From assembly GCA_041484195.1 (NCBI GenBank), contig JBGPHC010000003.1, positions 62,001-126,000 of the forward strand: a DNA stretch of 64,000 nucleotides, read 5' to 3'. Both the position numbers and the translations under genes were made by a program. Under the pieces are notes generated by a model that saw only the letters and a program-made list of their open reading frames with translations, ran no database searches and was not told the origin of the DNA. Source of the DNA: PSRI01 sp041484195 (GTDB lineage Bacteria > Bacteroidota > Bacteroidia > Chitinophagales > Chitinophagaceae). Positions 1 through 8,770 of this stretch are shown here, piece by piece (within the stretch, counting starts at the first letter, position 1; each line of letters begins with the position of its first letter).

Positions 1-936
1 CAGGTGGCGAATATTTCCAATATCACGAGACTCTGGGGCTGCGCTTGCATTAAAGACAATGGTATTGAAAACCTTGTGGTAGGGGGTGAAGTGACAGACG
101 CGGCGAATCTCAGCATCGTTGCCCGAACAGGCTCTTATCTCTCCGCCATATTACAGGTCACTCCTTCTATGGCGAAGCTCACCATGGATGGTGAAGCATA
201 TATCTCATTGGTGGCTTCCATGGATGCCGTCGTGAACGGACACATGCAACTCATCCTGAATACGGCACAGGGATTCCTGGAAGGTGAATTGTCGGGGAAA
301 ATGAGAGTAGCCGAAGGTCATCTCTCGCCTCCTCCATTCGTGCTACAGGGTAACTCACTCCAGGCCGAAGGACAATTGAACTGGCATATAGGCACCGATT
401 TCCAGGATCTGCAGGGCATGGTTGCAGTGAAGATCATGGGTACGGGAGGAGGAGTTGGCGTTGGCGCAGGATTCTATATTGGGAACAATGCACCTCGCGA
501 ACGGGCATGGGTACTCGTAGGAACCGAGCCCAGGTACAGCCTCAACACATCGGCTCTGCCTGCAAGGCTAACCGGTATTTACGGATCCATTCATATAGAA
601 CAAGGTGTGAATCTTTATATCATTTCCGGCGGGTATGATGTTTATCTGGGTCTCGGCGCCTTCGTTCTCAACCTGGCGGAAGCAGGTGCACTGGGTGGCG
701 TACAGCCGGTAGTGGGATTGCCCTATGTGGTTGGCAATCTTGGAGGCCGCATACATGGTGAAATACTGGGTGGATTCGTTTCGGCAGCTGCTTATTTCAA
801 CCTGCAGGTGATCGGACCCTATCCTTTCTCCTTCCAGGGTACGGTTGGATTGGAAGGATGTGTGTTGTGGGTGGCATGTAAATCAGTGAACATTACCGTT
901 GGCCTGAATACCACAGACGGATTTTATATACGGTAA
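1..936 (+). CDS. C-terminal part of a large beta-rich exported protein (5' end outside window)
   Basis: The reading frame is open from the first base, so this is the end of a longer gene. The visible 311 residues are rich in Gly, Val, Leu and aromatic residues in short alternating stretches, as expected of repetitive beta structure, and contain very few charged residues. Two cysteines lie near the end (in GCVLWVACK). I recognise no family. It is followed after 34 bases by the fibronectin-III protein on the same strand, and then by a papain-like protein, so the three may form one transcription unit of surface or secreted proteins. The function is unknown. Confidence 0.7.
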   Translation, partial: QVANISNITRLWGCACIKDNGIENLVVGGEVTDAANLSIVARTGSYLSAILQVTPSMAKLTMDGEAYISLVASMDAVVNGHMQLILNTAQGFLEGELSGKMRVAEGHLSPPPFVLQGNSLQAEGQLNWHIGTDFQDLQGMVAVKIMGTGGGVGVGAGFYIGNNAPRERAWVLVGTEPRYSLNTSALPARLTGIYGSIHIEQGVNLYIISGGYDVYLGLGAFVLNLAEAGALGGVQPVVGLPYVVGNLGGRIHGEILGGFVSAAAYFNLQVIGPYPFSFQGTVGLEGCVLWVACKSVNITVGLNTTDGFYIR

Positions 937-970
937 AACAAACTCAATTTCCCCCGTGGAAAAAATCGAT

Positions 971-3514
971 ATGATGAAAACAGCAATCAGAATATTTTCT
1001 TTGACCCTGTCAGGTGCGCTCTTTCTCACGCATCTGCAGGGACAGAATGCCATTGCGATCAGCAGCGATCCGGGCCCCGGTTTGCGCATAGCATTGAATT
1101 GGTCCCCCACTATCAATGCGGCGGGTTACAATATTTACAGAAGGAATGCAACGGATGCCAATTATCCCGCAACGGCCCTAAATCCACAGCCCATTAAACC
1201 TCTGATTAATTGCTTTGACATCAAGTCCCTTCTCATTACCACTCCTGACTCCGTCGAATGGAAAACGGTAGCAAGCAGTCTGGCTGATTCAGTCTTATTC
1301 GATCCCTGCCAAATCAGTAACCTGTCTACGAATTCTGATAAATACAATCGCTTGCTGATGCTTACGAAATTCAATATGCCGATAGCGCGGGTAAGTGGAT
1401 TGGGATTCGAAGACAATACCGTAGTGAATGGTAATGTTTATTTTTATAGGATCGTCGCGCTGGATGCTACCAATAATCAGATTGGTACAGTTGCCAATGA
1501 TCTCAAAGTAACGGCAGGCACATTCACTCCCTTTCCGGCTCCCACGGGAATTATTGGAGAACCCGGAGACGCCGACGCACTTGTCAGATGGAACCAGGTT
1601 CCGGGCGCTGCAGGATACGTGTTGGAACGCTCCACCAATGCAGTGACAGGTTTTCAACGGGTAAACAAGAGCCGCTATTCGACGCAAATCAAAAACCACC
1701 TCAATGGTGACACCCTGATTCCCACCTCTGAAGGCATTTGGGATTTCCAGCGCTTTGATTCTGCCAGCGGGCGACCCATCCCACACCTGGTCAATGGCTC
1801 CTGGATTGACGGCCCCTCTAATGGAACAACATACTACTACCGGGTACGCTCACTTGATTTCTTTGAACGTGCCGGCGGTCCTTCCGTAGTATCTAACCAG
1901 GTTTTGCCAATGGATACTACCAAACCTTCTGTTCCCATTGACCTGGCCGCCACACCCGACAACAATAGTGGAGTGGTGAATATCCGATGGACACAGGTGG
2001 TCAAGGATATCAATGGGCATTGGGAGCAACCGGACAGTTCAATCCGCTATCGCCTCTATCGTTTCAGTTCATCCGACAATCCCAATACAATCCCTTCGGT
2101 ATTATTCGCCGAAACGAGTGCCCTCAATGGACAGCGCACTAAGGACACAACCGATAATGATCCCGGTCTGCGCAGTCAGTTTGGAAACAGAACCTGGTGG
2201 TACCGGATCAGGTCCGTTGATGTCAGGGGAAATATCAGCCAGTATTCATCGGCGGTTTCTGCAATCGTGAAAGATATTACTCCGCCTGCAATCGTCACCA
2301 ATTTGGCGGCCACCGGTTTTGAAACTTTTATCTCCGTGAAATGGCAACTTAATACGGAGCCCGATATGGCCAGCTATATGGTGTACCGGAGTTTATGCCA
2401 CCTGGGATCCTGGATAGAGTGTAATCCCAAAGACACTTGTTTTGAGTGGAGTAATTATGATCCATCCAATCCCAATCCCAAGCAGCCAAAAGAAGGCACC
2501 AACTACACTTATTCAAACAATGGATATACTTATTATAACAAACCTGATCAAGGCAGAGAAAATCCCAGGCTACCATGTCCCTGCAGCGGCCCCTTTGTTT
2601 TCCTCGGAGAAATCACCCAGGATTCCGCGAAAAGGGCGATGGCAGCCGGAAAATTCTATTTCGAAGACCATACCATTCCTGCCGGTTCACCACTATGCTA
2701 CGCCTATTGGATAAAAGCGAAAGACTCTTCAGACAATACCAGCGGCGCCTTCCCGATCCCCTCTCCTGCGGAGCGCGCACAGATCCTTTGCCAAAGGCTG
2801 CATGATCTTACGCCGCCGGAACCGGCATTGATTTCGGGTTTATTCGCGGAGGCAGACCAGATCAGGGTTGAATGGATGGGACCTCCTACCCAGGACACGA
2901 GAGCTTATCATGTGTACAGGGCACAGGGAACCAATCCCGCCAATGAGCCTGCGCTTACTGCTTACAGTTGGGTTGGAGGCATGACGATTGAACTCCCGCC
3001 GGCCCTGCCGAAAATCCTGACGGCACCCTATAAACCTCCTGGTCTCGCGCCTTGCGACAAGATCTCGGTACAGGCAACACCATGGATGAGCCAGGGTTTT
3101 TTTGAAGATAAAAAAATTGAACCCAAGCTCACTTACTGGTACCTGGTAGTGGGGATTGACTATGATGGCAATGAAACACCGCTGTCCAAAGCAGCTCCCA
3201 TCAGCACTTTCAGCTTCACGAGAAAAATACCCCCGGCGCCGGTATTGGATATGATCAGCAAACAAGCGGTTCCTTGTGGTGTGATACTGCAGTGGTCGCC
3301 AATATTCAATGCTACTGAGCACCTTGGATTCATAATATATCGCAGCAATTCCGCCGCGGGTCCATTCACACCTGTGGTGACAGCACCTGTGAAAGGGAAT
3401 TCATTTGTAGATACACATGTGGTCCAGGGTAATACTTATTGGTATCGCATAGGACTATTATTGAACAGTGGCCGGTTGTCGCAATTGTCTCCGGCGCAAT
3501 CCATCACACCCTGA
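971..3514 (+). CDS. Secreted multi-domain fibronectin type III protein
   Basis: About 847 residues. An N-terminal signal peptide is visible (MMKTAIRIF, hydrophobic core, cleavage near LQGQNA), which favours the ATG at 971 over the upstream GTG at 956. At least six fibronectin-III-like units can be read from their recurring pattern of a W, then GY.(I/V)YR, then YYYR or YWYR: they begin near residues 38, 195, 330, 440, 620 and 760. Linkers such as TPPAIVTNLAA and TPPEPALISGL are typical of bacterial fibronectin-III chains. A cysteine-rich insert (PCPCSG) lies in the middle. No type IX sorting tail is obvious at the C terminus. A binding or scaffold role outside the cell is inferred from the domains only; the partner may be one of the two neighbouring exported proteins. 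Confidence 0.85.
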   Translation: MMKTAIRIFSLTLSGALFLTHLQGQNAIAISSDPGPGLRIALNWSPTINAAGYNIYRRNATDANYPATALNPQPIKPLINCFDIKSLLITTPDSVEWKTVASSLADSVLFDPCQISNLSTNSDKYNRLLMLTKFNMPIARVSGLGFEDNTVVNGNVYFYRIVALDATNNQIGTVANDLKVTAGTFTPFPAPTGIIGEPGDADALVRWNQVPGAAGYVLERSTNAVTGFQRVNKSRYSTQIKNHLNGDTLIPTSEGIWDFQRFDSASGRPIPHLVNGSWIDGPSNGTTYYYRVRSLDFFERAGGPSVVSNQVLPMDTTKPSVPIDLAATPDNNSGVVNIRWTQVVKDINGHWEQPDSSIRYRLYRFSSSDNPNTIPSVLFAETSALNGQRTKDTTDNDPGLRSQFGNRTWWYRIRSVDVRGNISQYSSAVSAIVKDITPPAIVTNLAATGFETFISVKWQLNTEPDMASYMVYRSLCHLGSWIECNPKDTCFEWSNYDPSNPNPKQPKEGTNYTYSNNGYTYYNKPDQGRENPRLPCPCSGPFVFLGEITQDSAKRAMAAGKFYFEDHTIPAGSPLCYAYWIKAKDSSDNTSGAFPIPSPAERAQILCQRLHDLTPPEPALISGLFAEADQIRVEWMGPPTQDTRAYHVYRAQGTNPANEPALTAYSWVGGMTIELPPALPKILTAPYKPPGLAPCDKISVQATPWMSQGFFEDKKIEPKLTYWYLVVGIDYDGNETPLSKAAPISTFSFTRKIPPAPVLDMISKQAVPCGVILQWSPIFNATEHLGFIIYRSNSAAGPFTPVVTAPVKGNSFVDTHVVQGNTYWYRIGLLLNSGRLSQLSPAQSITP

Positions 3515-3576
3515 ATAAAAGATATGATAAACTTAATTCAGATAAATTAATCGATTACTGCCAAAAAATAAAAACC

Positions 3577-4854
3577 ATGAAAGCCAAATTGCTGGTGCAA
3601 CTCCTGATCATGCTGATAGTGGTTATTCCCCAAAGAAGTTCCGCGCAGGATCCCGCATGGGTAAGGGACAATACCTGGTTTTTCGACAATTTTACTAAGG
3701 ATACCCTGAGTTGGAATCTATTCAGGGAAACTTTTATTGGAGTGGCCCCCGCCCCGTCAGCCGACTTTGACGGTTTTTTTTACGATGCGCTATATCAAAC
3801 CAAATTGGCGGCACCCGGCCTCTGTTATGGTATGGACGTAATGGCCATGTTGATAATGAAAAATGGAGGGCATCTTGGCTTTTGTCATCCGCCTTATGTA
3901 TATAGTGGTGTGGGCAGGCCCGACGATCCTAACCTGGAAACTGCCATTGAAATAACCCATGGCAACCAGATCAATCATGGATTTCTTTCATTCATGCTGG
4001 ATGTGCTGGCGGCCAATGAACTTCGCGACGGCAACTACGCCTACCTGAAAGTACAGGAATTTCTGTCGAAAGACGATCAGCCCGTAATCTGTATCAGCGG
4101 CAGCCAGGGCGGCATTACCGGAGATTCAGGACACGTGATAGTGCCCTATGCTATAGAACAGATCGGAAATACCAGGAAGATCTATGTGTACGATCCCAAC
4201 CGCTCTTACTATGTGGCCGGCACGGATGGAAAAGATTTTTATGACACACACCAGAATTTCATACAAATAAATGCTGCAACTGGCAGTTGGTCTTATTTAA
4301 TGGCCGGCTCCATGGGAACCTGGTTTGGTGACCCTGGTAGCGGAGGCAGGATTGTGGCTGCTCCTCTCTCAGTAGTGGGTAAAAAAGATAGATTGCCCCA
4401 ATCACTGCTTGCGGAAGGAGCCATCGCCATCAATACCATCCTCATTTACGGAAAAAACGTCAGAGTGGAACAAATAACAGACCCAAAATCAGGGCGGCAC
4501 CTGATGAATGAAAAAGGAAATGATATGGAGACCCGGGAAGAGCGCCGCTTGAAAAATGTATTGCCATTCATTTCATTCGCCGGAATCATGCCGGCATCAG
4601 GGAAAAACGGAAATGCTTATTTTATCAGGGGGAATAGCCAGTTGGATATTCAGATCCGCGCCATTGGAGATTATAAAATTGGAATGATGTTCAATGGAAA
4701 ATTCAAATTGATGAAAGGTTATGGCAAAGGAAATATCGAACATTATCGCAGCCCTCTTGTCTCTTCTCCGGCTCGTCTTAAAAAGAAAATTTCTGCCCCA
4801 CCCATCCTTCTTAATAATGCATCGAAGTTTAATGGGTCAAAACATCGACCATAA
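3577..4854 (+). CDS. Exported papain-like (cysteine-peptidase-fold) protein, function unknown
   Basis: 425 residues from the ATG at 3577; the longer frame starting at 3439 overlaps the upstream gene and lacks a signal peptide at its start. Residues 1-23 form a signal peptide (MKAKLL, hydrophobic run, SSAQ). The middle holds the three landmarks of a papain-like fold: GLCYGM with Cys83, SGHVIVPYA with His186, and YVYDPNR with Asp206 or Asn208. This triad order (Cys, His, Asp/Asn) and the 'vYDPN' strand are what C39-like and related bacterial cysteine peptidases show. The C-terminal third is basic and probably a separate beta domain. I infer a peptidase or transglutaminase-like fold; activity and substrate are not shown by the sequence. 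Confidence 0.75.
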   Translation: MKAKLLVQLLIMLIVVIPQRSSAQDPAWVRDNTWFFDNFTKDTLSWNLFRETFIGVAPAPSADFDGFFYDALYQTKLAAPGLCYGMDVMAMLIMKNGGHLGFCHPPYVYSGVGRPDDPNLETAIEITHGNQINHGFLSFMLDVLAANELRDGNYAYLKVQEFLSKDDQPVICISGSQGGITGDSGHVIVPYAIEQIGNTRKIYVYDPNRSYYVAGTDGKDFYDTHQNFIQINAATGSWSYLMAGSMGTWFGDPGSGGRIVAAPLSVVGKKDRLPQSLLAEGAIAINTILIYGKNVRVEQITDPKSGRHLMNEKGNDMETREERRLKNVLPFISFAGIMPASGKNGNAYFIRGNSQLDIQIRAIGDYKIGMMFNGKFKLMKGYGKGNIEHYRSPLVSSPARLKKKISAPPILLNNASKFNGSKHRP

Positions 4855-4902
4855 ACCCCAAAGAACCAAATTTGTAAGCGCATTTAAATGATCGCATTTA
4901 AA

Positions 4903-4962
4903 TTGCAATTTCCCGCCTCGTATTTCCATGAAGGTTTGCAATCAATGATGGTTAGTGAAGAC
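4903..4962 (+). repeat. 60-base direct repeat, copy 1
   Basis: Matches 5134-5193 at 57 of 60 positions by direct comparison. The repeat begins TTGCAATTTCCCGCC and ends GGTTAGTGAAGAC. The copies are 231 bases apart start to start. The flanks do not match outside this block. Confidence 0.9.
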
Positions 4963-5075
4963 GCTAACCATGGCGAGCTTGAAGATAACAGACATGGCAC
5001 AGACCTTTGCACCAATGATATTCCCCACTCCGGAAGAGCGCCCTGTGTATAGAAAATTGAATTTTGAGAGATAAA

Positions 5076-5090
5076 GGCTCCAGCGGAGCC
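5076..5090. repeat. Short perfect palindrome between the direct repeats
   Basis: GGCTCC-AGC-GGAGCC forms a six-base-pair GC-rich stem with a three-base loop and is followed by CCCTAAAAA. It resembles small extragenic palindromes scattered in many bacterial genomes. Only one copy was seen in this window. Confidence 0.6.
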
Positions 5091-5133
5091 CCCTAAAAAT
5101 ATTGAAATAGCCAATATGTATTTTTTGATTTAT

Positions 5134-5193
5134 TTGCAATTTCCCGCCACATATTTCCATGAAGGATTGCAATCAATGATGGTTAGTGAAGAC
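5134..5193 (+). repeat. 60-base direct repeat, copy 2
   Basis: Second copy of the block at 4903-4962, with three substitutions (two near base 17 of the block, one at about base 33). It ends 53 bases before the stop codon of the converging ThuA-like gene. Confidence 0.9.
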
Positions 5194-5246
5194 AGATCCA
5201 TAGGGGAAAGGTTCCGTATTCCAAATCGCAATATTAGCTTTTCTGA

Positions 5247-6098
5247 TCAGCGCGAAGCCTCTGTCTTTGATTTTCCCTCCTTCCCCAGCCAAAGCAGCGC
5301 GTCAAGTATCAGACGATTTTGAATTTCATTATCAAATGTATGTGACAAGGTCTTGTTCGCCTTGTGCTCATAGTCCATATCGTTATGGCCCATATTCATG
5401 TATATCATTTTGTAGTGGATATTAGTCCACACAACGGGATAATAGCCACTATGCCAAATCTCGTATAGCTTGGGTCCCGTCCCTAGAGGGAAACTCGTGG
5501 AGTCAATGGACAGCAGGATTTTGATATCAGGATTGTTTCTTAAGTCATTTTCCCATCTGTACCATTCACTGGGTGCGGATTTGAATGTTGGAGGTAAATG
5601 CCTTGTGGAAGGATGCCTGCGGTCTTCTACTCTCAGGATGGCCGATGTGGGTCTCCAGGTATTGCTCTTGTATTGCCCTGCACCCAAAAATTGATTGTGA
5701 TACCAGTCCCAGTTTTGTGGGAATGCCGATGGGGTGAGTGCGAATCCGGAGAAATGAAATCCCATCCATGCGCCTCCATGATCCATGAATTCCTGGAATG
5801 CCTCCCTTTGCAAGGGTGAATCCGGACGGGTATCTAAAAAAATCACTACCTGGTATGCGGAAAGAAATTCTGTGTTGAGATTGTTCCAATCGCTGGTTGA
5901 ATCATATTGAAAACCATGTTTGGCTCCCATCTTGGGAAACCAGTTATTAGCCTCATGCAAAAAGCTTATATGGGCCAGGTCCTCCCTTCCAGTGTAAAAA
6001 GCAATTACTTTGAATTTTGGGTTGCGATGCTGCGAAATTGTTGGCAAGCCTATGCAGCAAAAGATTGTATAGATGAAAAGCAGTCTTAGGAATCTCAT
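5247..6098 (-). CDS. ThuA-like domain protein, exported
   Basis: 283 residues with an N-terminal signal peptide (MRFLRLLFIYTIF, ending near TISQ). The body matches the ThuA/trehalose-utilisation fold, a glutamine-amidotransferase-like domain: an initial KVIAFYTG strand, SAYQVVIFLDTR, GGAWMGFHFSG, a run of tryptophan-rich segments, a late YPVVWTNIHYKMIYMNMGH segment and a closing LILDALLWLG helix. Secreted Bacteroidota members of this family often stand alone or sit by carbohydrate-degradation genes; the substrate is unknown. The neighbours here (a DUF1508 gene upstream and repeats downstream) give no pathway. Confidence 0.85.
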   Translation of the reverse strand: MRFLRLLFIYTIFCCIGLPTISQHRNPKFKVIAFYTGREDLAHISFLHEANNWFPKMGAKHGFQYDSTSDWNNLNTEFLSAYQVVIFLDTRPDSPLQREAFQEFMDHGGAWMGFHFSGFALTPSAFPQNWDWYHNQFLGAGQYKSNTWRPTSAILRVEDRRHPSTRHLPPTFKSAPSEWYRWENDLRNNPDIKILLSIDSTSFPLGTGPKLYEIWHSGYYPVVWTNIHYKMIYMNMGHNDMDYEHKANKTLSHTFDNEIQNRLILDALLWLGKEGKSKTEASR

Positions 6099-6230
6099 AC
6101 CGAGTAAAAATGAAACAGGAAATCTGCGATCTAAATTAGTTCATTTTACGGTAATGAATAGAGGCCATAATCCTTATCCAAATTACGAATGCATTTAACC
6201 GGACAGAAAGCCAGGAATATTCTTCTTTCT

Positions 6231-6563
6231 TTATACGGTAGCGTCCTCGATTTTCGCCGTCGGAGCGTACTGATTCACGGAAGCAACACCACTATCACGC
6301 CCCGAAGCAGCGTCATACAATTCACTGGTGGCAATCACTTTTCCATTGCCTGCCTTCAGATTGAAATAACTCTTGTTTTCGGAAGAAGTCTTTCTTTCAT
6401 AGCGGCTATAATCCCTGGCATAGTTACGAACTGAATCTATTGCCTTTTCGCAACTTTCCCTGTCGGTGAATCCGCCGCTGGTGAGGATGACTTTTCCGCT
6501 TTCCAGGATGAGATTAAACTGGTATTCGCCGTTGCTTTTCTTTGAAACCACAAACTTTACCAT
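6231..6563 (-). CDS. DUF1508 (YegP-like) two-repeat protein
   Basis: 110 residues from the ATG at 6563-6561; the frame runs further upstream but lacks similarity to the family there. Two copies of the DUF1508 unit follow each other: F.VSKKSNGEYQFNLILESGKVILTSGGF at the start and KSYFNLKAGNGKVIATSELY in the second half, each followed by a helix with SCEKAIDSVRNYA or RDSGVASVNQYA. That duplicated arrangement is typical of YegP. The family is small, cytoplasmic and of unknown function. No neighbour explains its role. Confidence 0.88.
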   Translation of the reverse strand: MVKFVVSKKSNGEYQFNLILESGKVILTSGGFTDRESCEKAIDSVRNYARDYSRYERKTSSENKSYFNLKAGNGKVIATSELYDAASGRDSGVASVNQYAPTAKIEDATV

Positions 6564-6932
6564 GATGTTTGATTTAATGACTTGAATAAAATGCTCACAA
6601 AGAACCGGAATGAGGCGATACCCGTGATCATAAACTGGACGGAGCGTAAAGTGGGATTCCGATAGTTTGGCAGGAACCGCAAGGTACGTTAAAATACCAG
6701 AATGGCTGCGGAATCTCCTGGGAGGAATCATAAGTACAATTTCAAACCTATTCTATTCAATCAATTAGATTTTGCGCCTCTTAGCCACCAGTTCAAGTTA
6801 TTATAGTGTCACTACTGGTGGGCTGACCCAATTACCTTAGGATTAACGTAATCAAATTATGAGTAAGCTGGCGTCTACCAGGTTTCTTCAGTAAAGTTTT
6901 GCTAAATAAGAGATATCATTTTACTTTGGGGC
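6564..6932. other. Gene-free intergenic region with an inverted repeat
   Basis: This is the divergent interval between the DUF1508 gene (minus) and the WalJ-type gene (plus). It holds an inverted repeat at 6785-6821 with arms CCACCAGT and ACTGGTGG around a 21-base loop. A TTACTTTG box near 6920 resembles the Bacteroidota -7 element and may serve the plus-strand gene, but the match is imperfect. No gene was found in it. Confidence 0.5.
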
Positions 6933-7772
6933 ATGTCACTATTTATAGCATCGTTGAATTCAGGGAGCAATGGCAATTGCTATTATGTGGGAAACAATAA
7001 CGAAGCAGTGCTAATAGATGCCGGAATTTCCTGCAGGGAAACTGAAAAACGAATGAAACGATTGGGATTGTCCATGAATAAGCTGAAAGCCGTCTTTATT
7101 TCACATGAACATTCAGACCATATTTCAGGGATAGAGACAATCTCGAAGAAATACAATCTAACCGTTCATATCAGCGCCGAAACATTAAAAAACAGCGGCC
7201 TTTCTATTGAAAGAAACAGAGTCGCACCCTTCAGCCAGAAAGATCCCATTGCAGTCGGTGACCTCTCCATCCATGCGTTTCCCAAATTGCATGACGCGGC
7301 TGATCCGCACAGTTTCATGGTAGTAAGCCATTCTGTGAAAGTGGGCATTTTTACGGATATAGGCCTGCCCTGCGAACAGGTGACTCATTATTTCAAGCAA
7401 TGCAGCGCTGCCTTTCTCGAATCCAACTATGATGAAGGCATGCTGGAGTCCGGAGGCTATCCCATTCACCTGAAAAAACGCATTCGTGGTGAAAAGGGGC
7501 ATATGTCAAATGCGGCAGCCTTACAGCTTTTCAGGGAACACCGTGCTCCGGGTCTGAGCCATCTCATTCTCTCCCACCTTTCAAAAAAAAATAATGACCC
7601 TCATTTAGTGGAGGAGATGTTCAGGCCATTCGCGGGCAATACAAATATCATCGTAGCGTCCAGGTATGTGGAGACTTCAGTATATGAAATTAAAAATGCA
7701 GGCCTGGATGCAGGAAGCATTAGCCCCGTTCTGCGGCAACCGAAGCCAGTGCAATTATCCATTTTCGAATAA
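6933..7772 (+). CDS. MBL-fold metallo-hydrolase of the YycJ/WalJ type
   Basis: 279 residues. The protein opens with SLFIASLNSGSNGNCYYV and has the metallo-beta-lactamase metal motif SHEHSDH (HxHxDH) near residue 58, followed by downstream histidine and aspartate ligand candidates in FPKLHDAADPH, GIFTDIG and LSHLSKKNNDPHLV. The length and the first strand match the YycJ/WalJ family, which is believed to act as a DNA-processing exonuclease or a cell-wall-linked hydrolase. In Firmicutes it belongs to the WalRK operon; here it stands alone, so the regulatory link cannot be carried over. The start is the first ATG of the frame. Confidence 0.9.
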   Translation: MSLFIASLNSGSNGNCYYVGNNNEAVLIDAGISCRETEKRMKRLGLSMNKLKAVFISHEHSDHISGIETISKKYNLTVHISAETLKNSGLSIERNRVAPFSQKDPIAVGDLSIHAFPKLHDAADPHSFMVVSHSVKVGIFTDIGLPCEQVTHYFKQCSAAFLESNYDEGMLESGGYPIHLKKRIRGEKGHMSNAAALQLFREHRAPGLSHLILSHLSKKNNDPHLVEEMFRPFAGNTNIIVASRYVETSVYEIKNAGLDAGSISPVLRQPKPVQLSIFE

Positions 7773-7926
7773 GACTGTAAACCGGAACCAGGTTTGAAAT
7801 TCTCTTTCCTGAGGAGTTCTATGGTGTGGATCAAAGGTGCATCACGCAAATAGATGGAGTCATAAAAATATCCGGGTCAAAACTTGAATTTGAGCTGAAA
7901 TTTGCGGGAGAACGGTAGAAGTTCCA

Positions 7927-8604
7927 TTATATTTTTTCAATCGCCTTCATCACGTTATCCACCATGCGATCACAGCGGCTCAGGTGGAAATGAAGGAGGT
8001 CTTCTTTCTTGCAATAGTCATTCAGCCTGTTCCTGAGAAGGGCCTTGGCACGATTCAGTCTCACTTTTACATTGATCGCAGTGATATCAAGGCAGGCTTG
8101 TGTTTCAGCTGTGCTCATTCTTTCAACTTCACGCATAACGAAGACAGCCCTATATTTTTCTGGAAGCTCACAAATGGCTTTTTCCAGAACCGATCTCAAC
8201 TCTGTGTTGAGCACTTGATGAAGTGGGGTTTGTGCGTCCATTATTTGCTGTTGAAACATTTCATTATATCCTGTGTTGCCATTCGCAAGATGTAAAGATT
8301 TTTTTCTATTCTTAAGTCTTAACAAACTTTCATTTATGAGAATCTTGGTAAGCCAGGTCGAAAACGCTGATTTGAATCCGAATTGCCCGAGGTTTTCATA
8401 TGCCTTTATGTATGCGACCTGCATGATATCTTCCACCTCAGCGTCATCGTCAATGATCGCCATTCCCACCCTGTAAAGGCGTTGGTTATATCTCCGGACA
8501 ATTATGGAATAGAGGTCCTTCTCACCACGTAACACCCTGGTGATGACTTCCTTATCAGAAATGGACTCCGTTAAATTAGGTTCCTGATTATTCATTTTGT
8601 CCAT
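7927..8604 (-). CDS. RNA polymerase sigma factor, ECF/sigma-70 family
   Basis: 225 residues from the ATG at 8604 (MDKMNNQEP); a second ATG three codons later is also possible, and the frame extends far upstream without similarity. Region 2 is at about residues 30-95 (YNQRLYRVG, DDDAEVEDIMQVAYIKAYENL, FSTWLTKILINE) and region 4 at about 145-195 (LPEKYRAVFVMREVERMSTAET, NVKVRLNRAKALLRNRL). Region 1.1 and region 3 are absent, as in extracytoplasmic-function sigma factors. No anti-sigma gene is next to it. A TAATTTTG box lies 39 bases before the start codon. Confidence 0.92.
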   Translation of the reverse strand: MDKMNNQEPNLTESISDKEVITRVLRGEKDLYSIIVRRYNQRLYRVGMAIIDDDAEVEDIMQVAYIKAYENLGQFGFKSAFSTWLTKILINESLLRLKNRKKSLHLANGNTGYNEMFQQQIMDAQTPLHQVLNTELRSVLEKAICELPEKYRAVFVMREVERMSTAETQACLDITAINVKVRLNRAKALLRNRLNDYCKKEDLLHFHLSRCDRMVDNVMKAIEKI

Positions 8605-8642
8605 GAATCTTGGTATTAGAGTTCTGCAATGCCTAAAGGTTA

Positions 8643-8671
8643 CAAAATTACACTTAAATAAATTGGAACAC
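8643..8671 (-). promoter_or_regulatory. Possible promoter of the sigma factor gene
   Basis: On the minus strand a TAATTTTG box (8650-8643) fits the Bacteroidota -7 consensus TAnnTTTG. A GTG at 8671-8669, 18 bases further upstream, stands in the -33 position instead of TTG. The expected transcription start would be about 30 bases before the start codon. Confidence 0.4.
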
Positions 8672-8770
8672 AGAGGTACCAGAGGTAACAGGGATTTACA
8701 TAGAAGTAACCAGGATTTATACAAAGCTAATGCAGAGAAAACCACAGTCTTTCTCCGTGCCTTTCCTTGC

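Larger units (their letters stand above)
4855..5246. other. Gene-free intergenic stretch with repeats
   Basis: This 392-base stretch lies between the papain-like gene and the converging ThuA-like gene. No convincing gene is present. It contains two copies of a 60-base direct repeat (4903-4962 and 5134-5193) and a perfect GGCTCC-AGC-GGAGCC hairpin between them, so most of it is repeat-derived. Short frames crossing it (for example a 34-codon frame starting inside the first copy) lack any recognisable protein signature. Confidence 0.6.

Noticed and set aside
3439..3576. Earlier start of the papain-like gene at 3439
   Set aside because: This would overlap the fibronectin-III gene and add residues before the obvious signal peptide.
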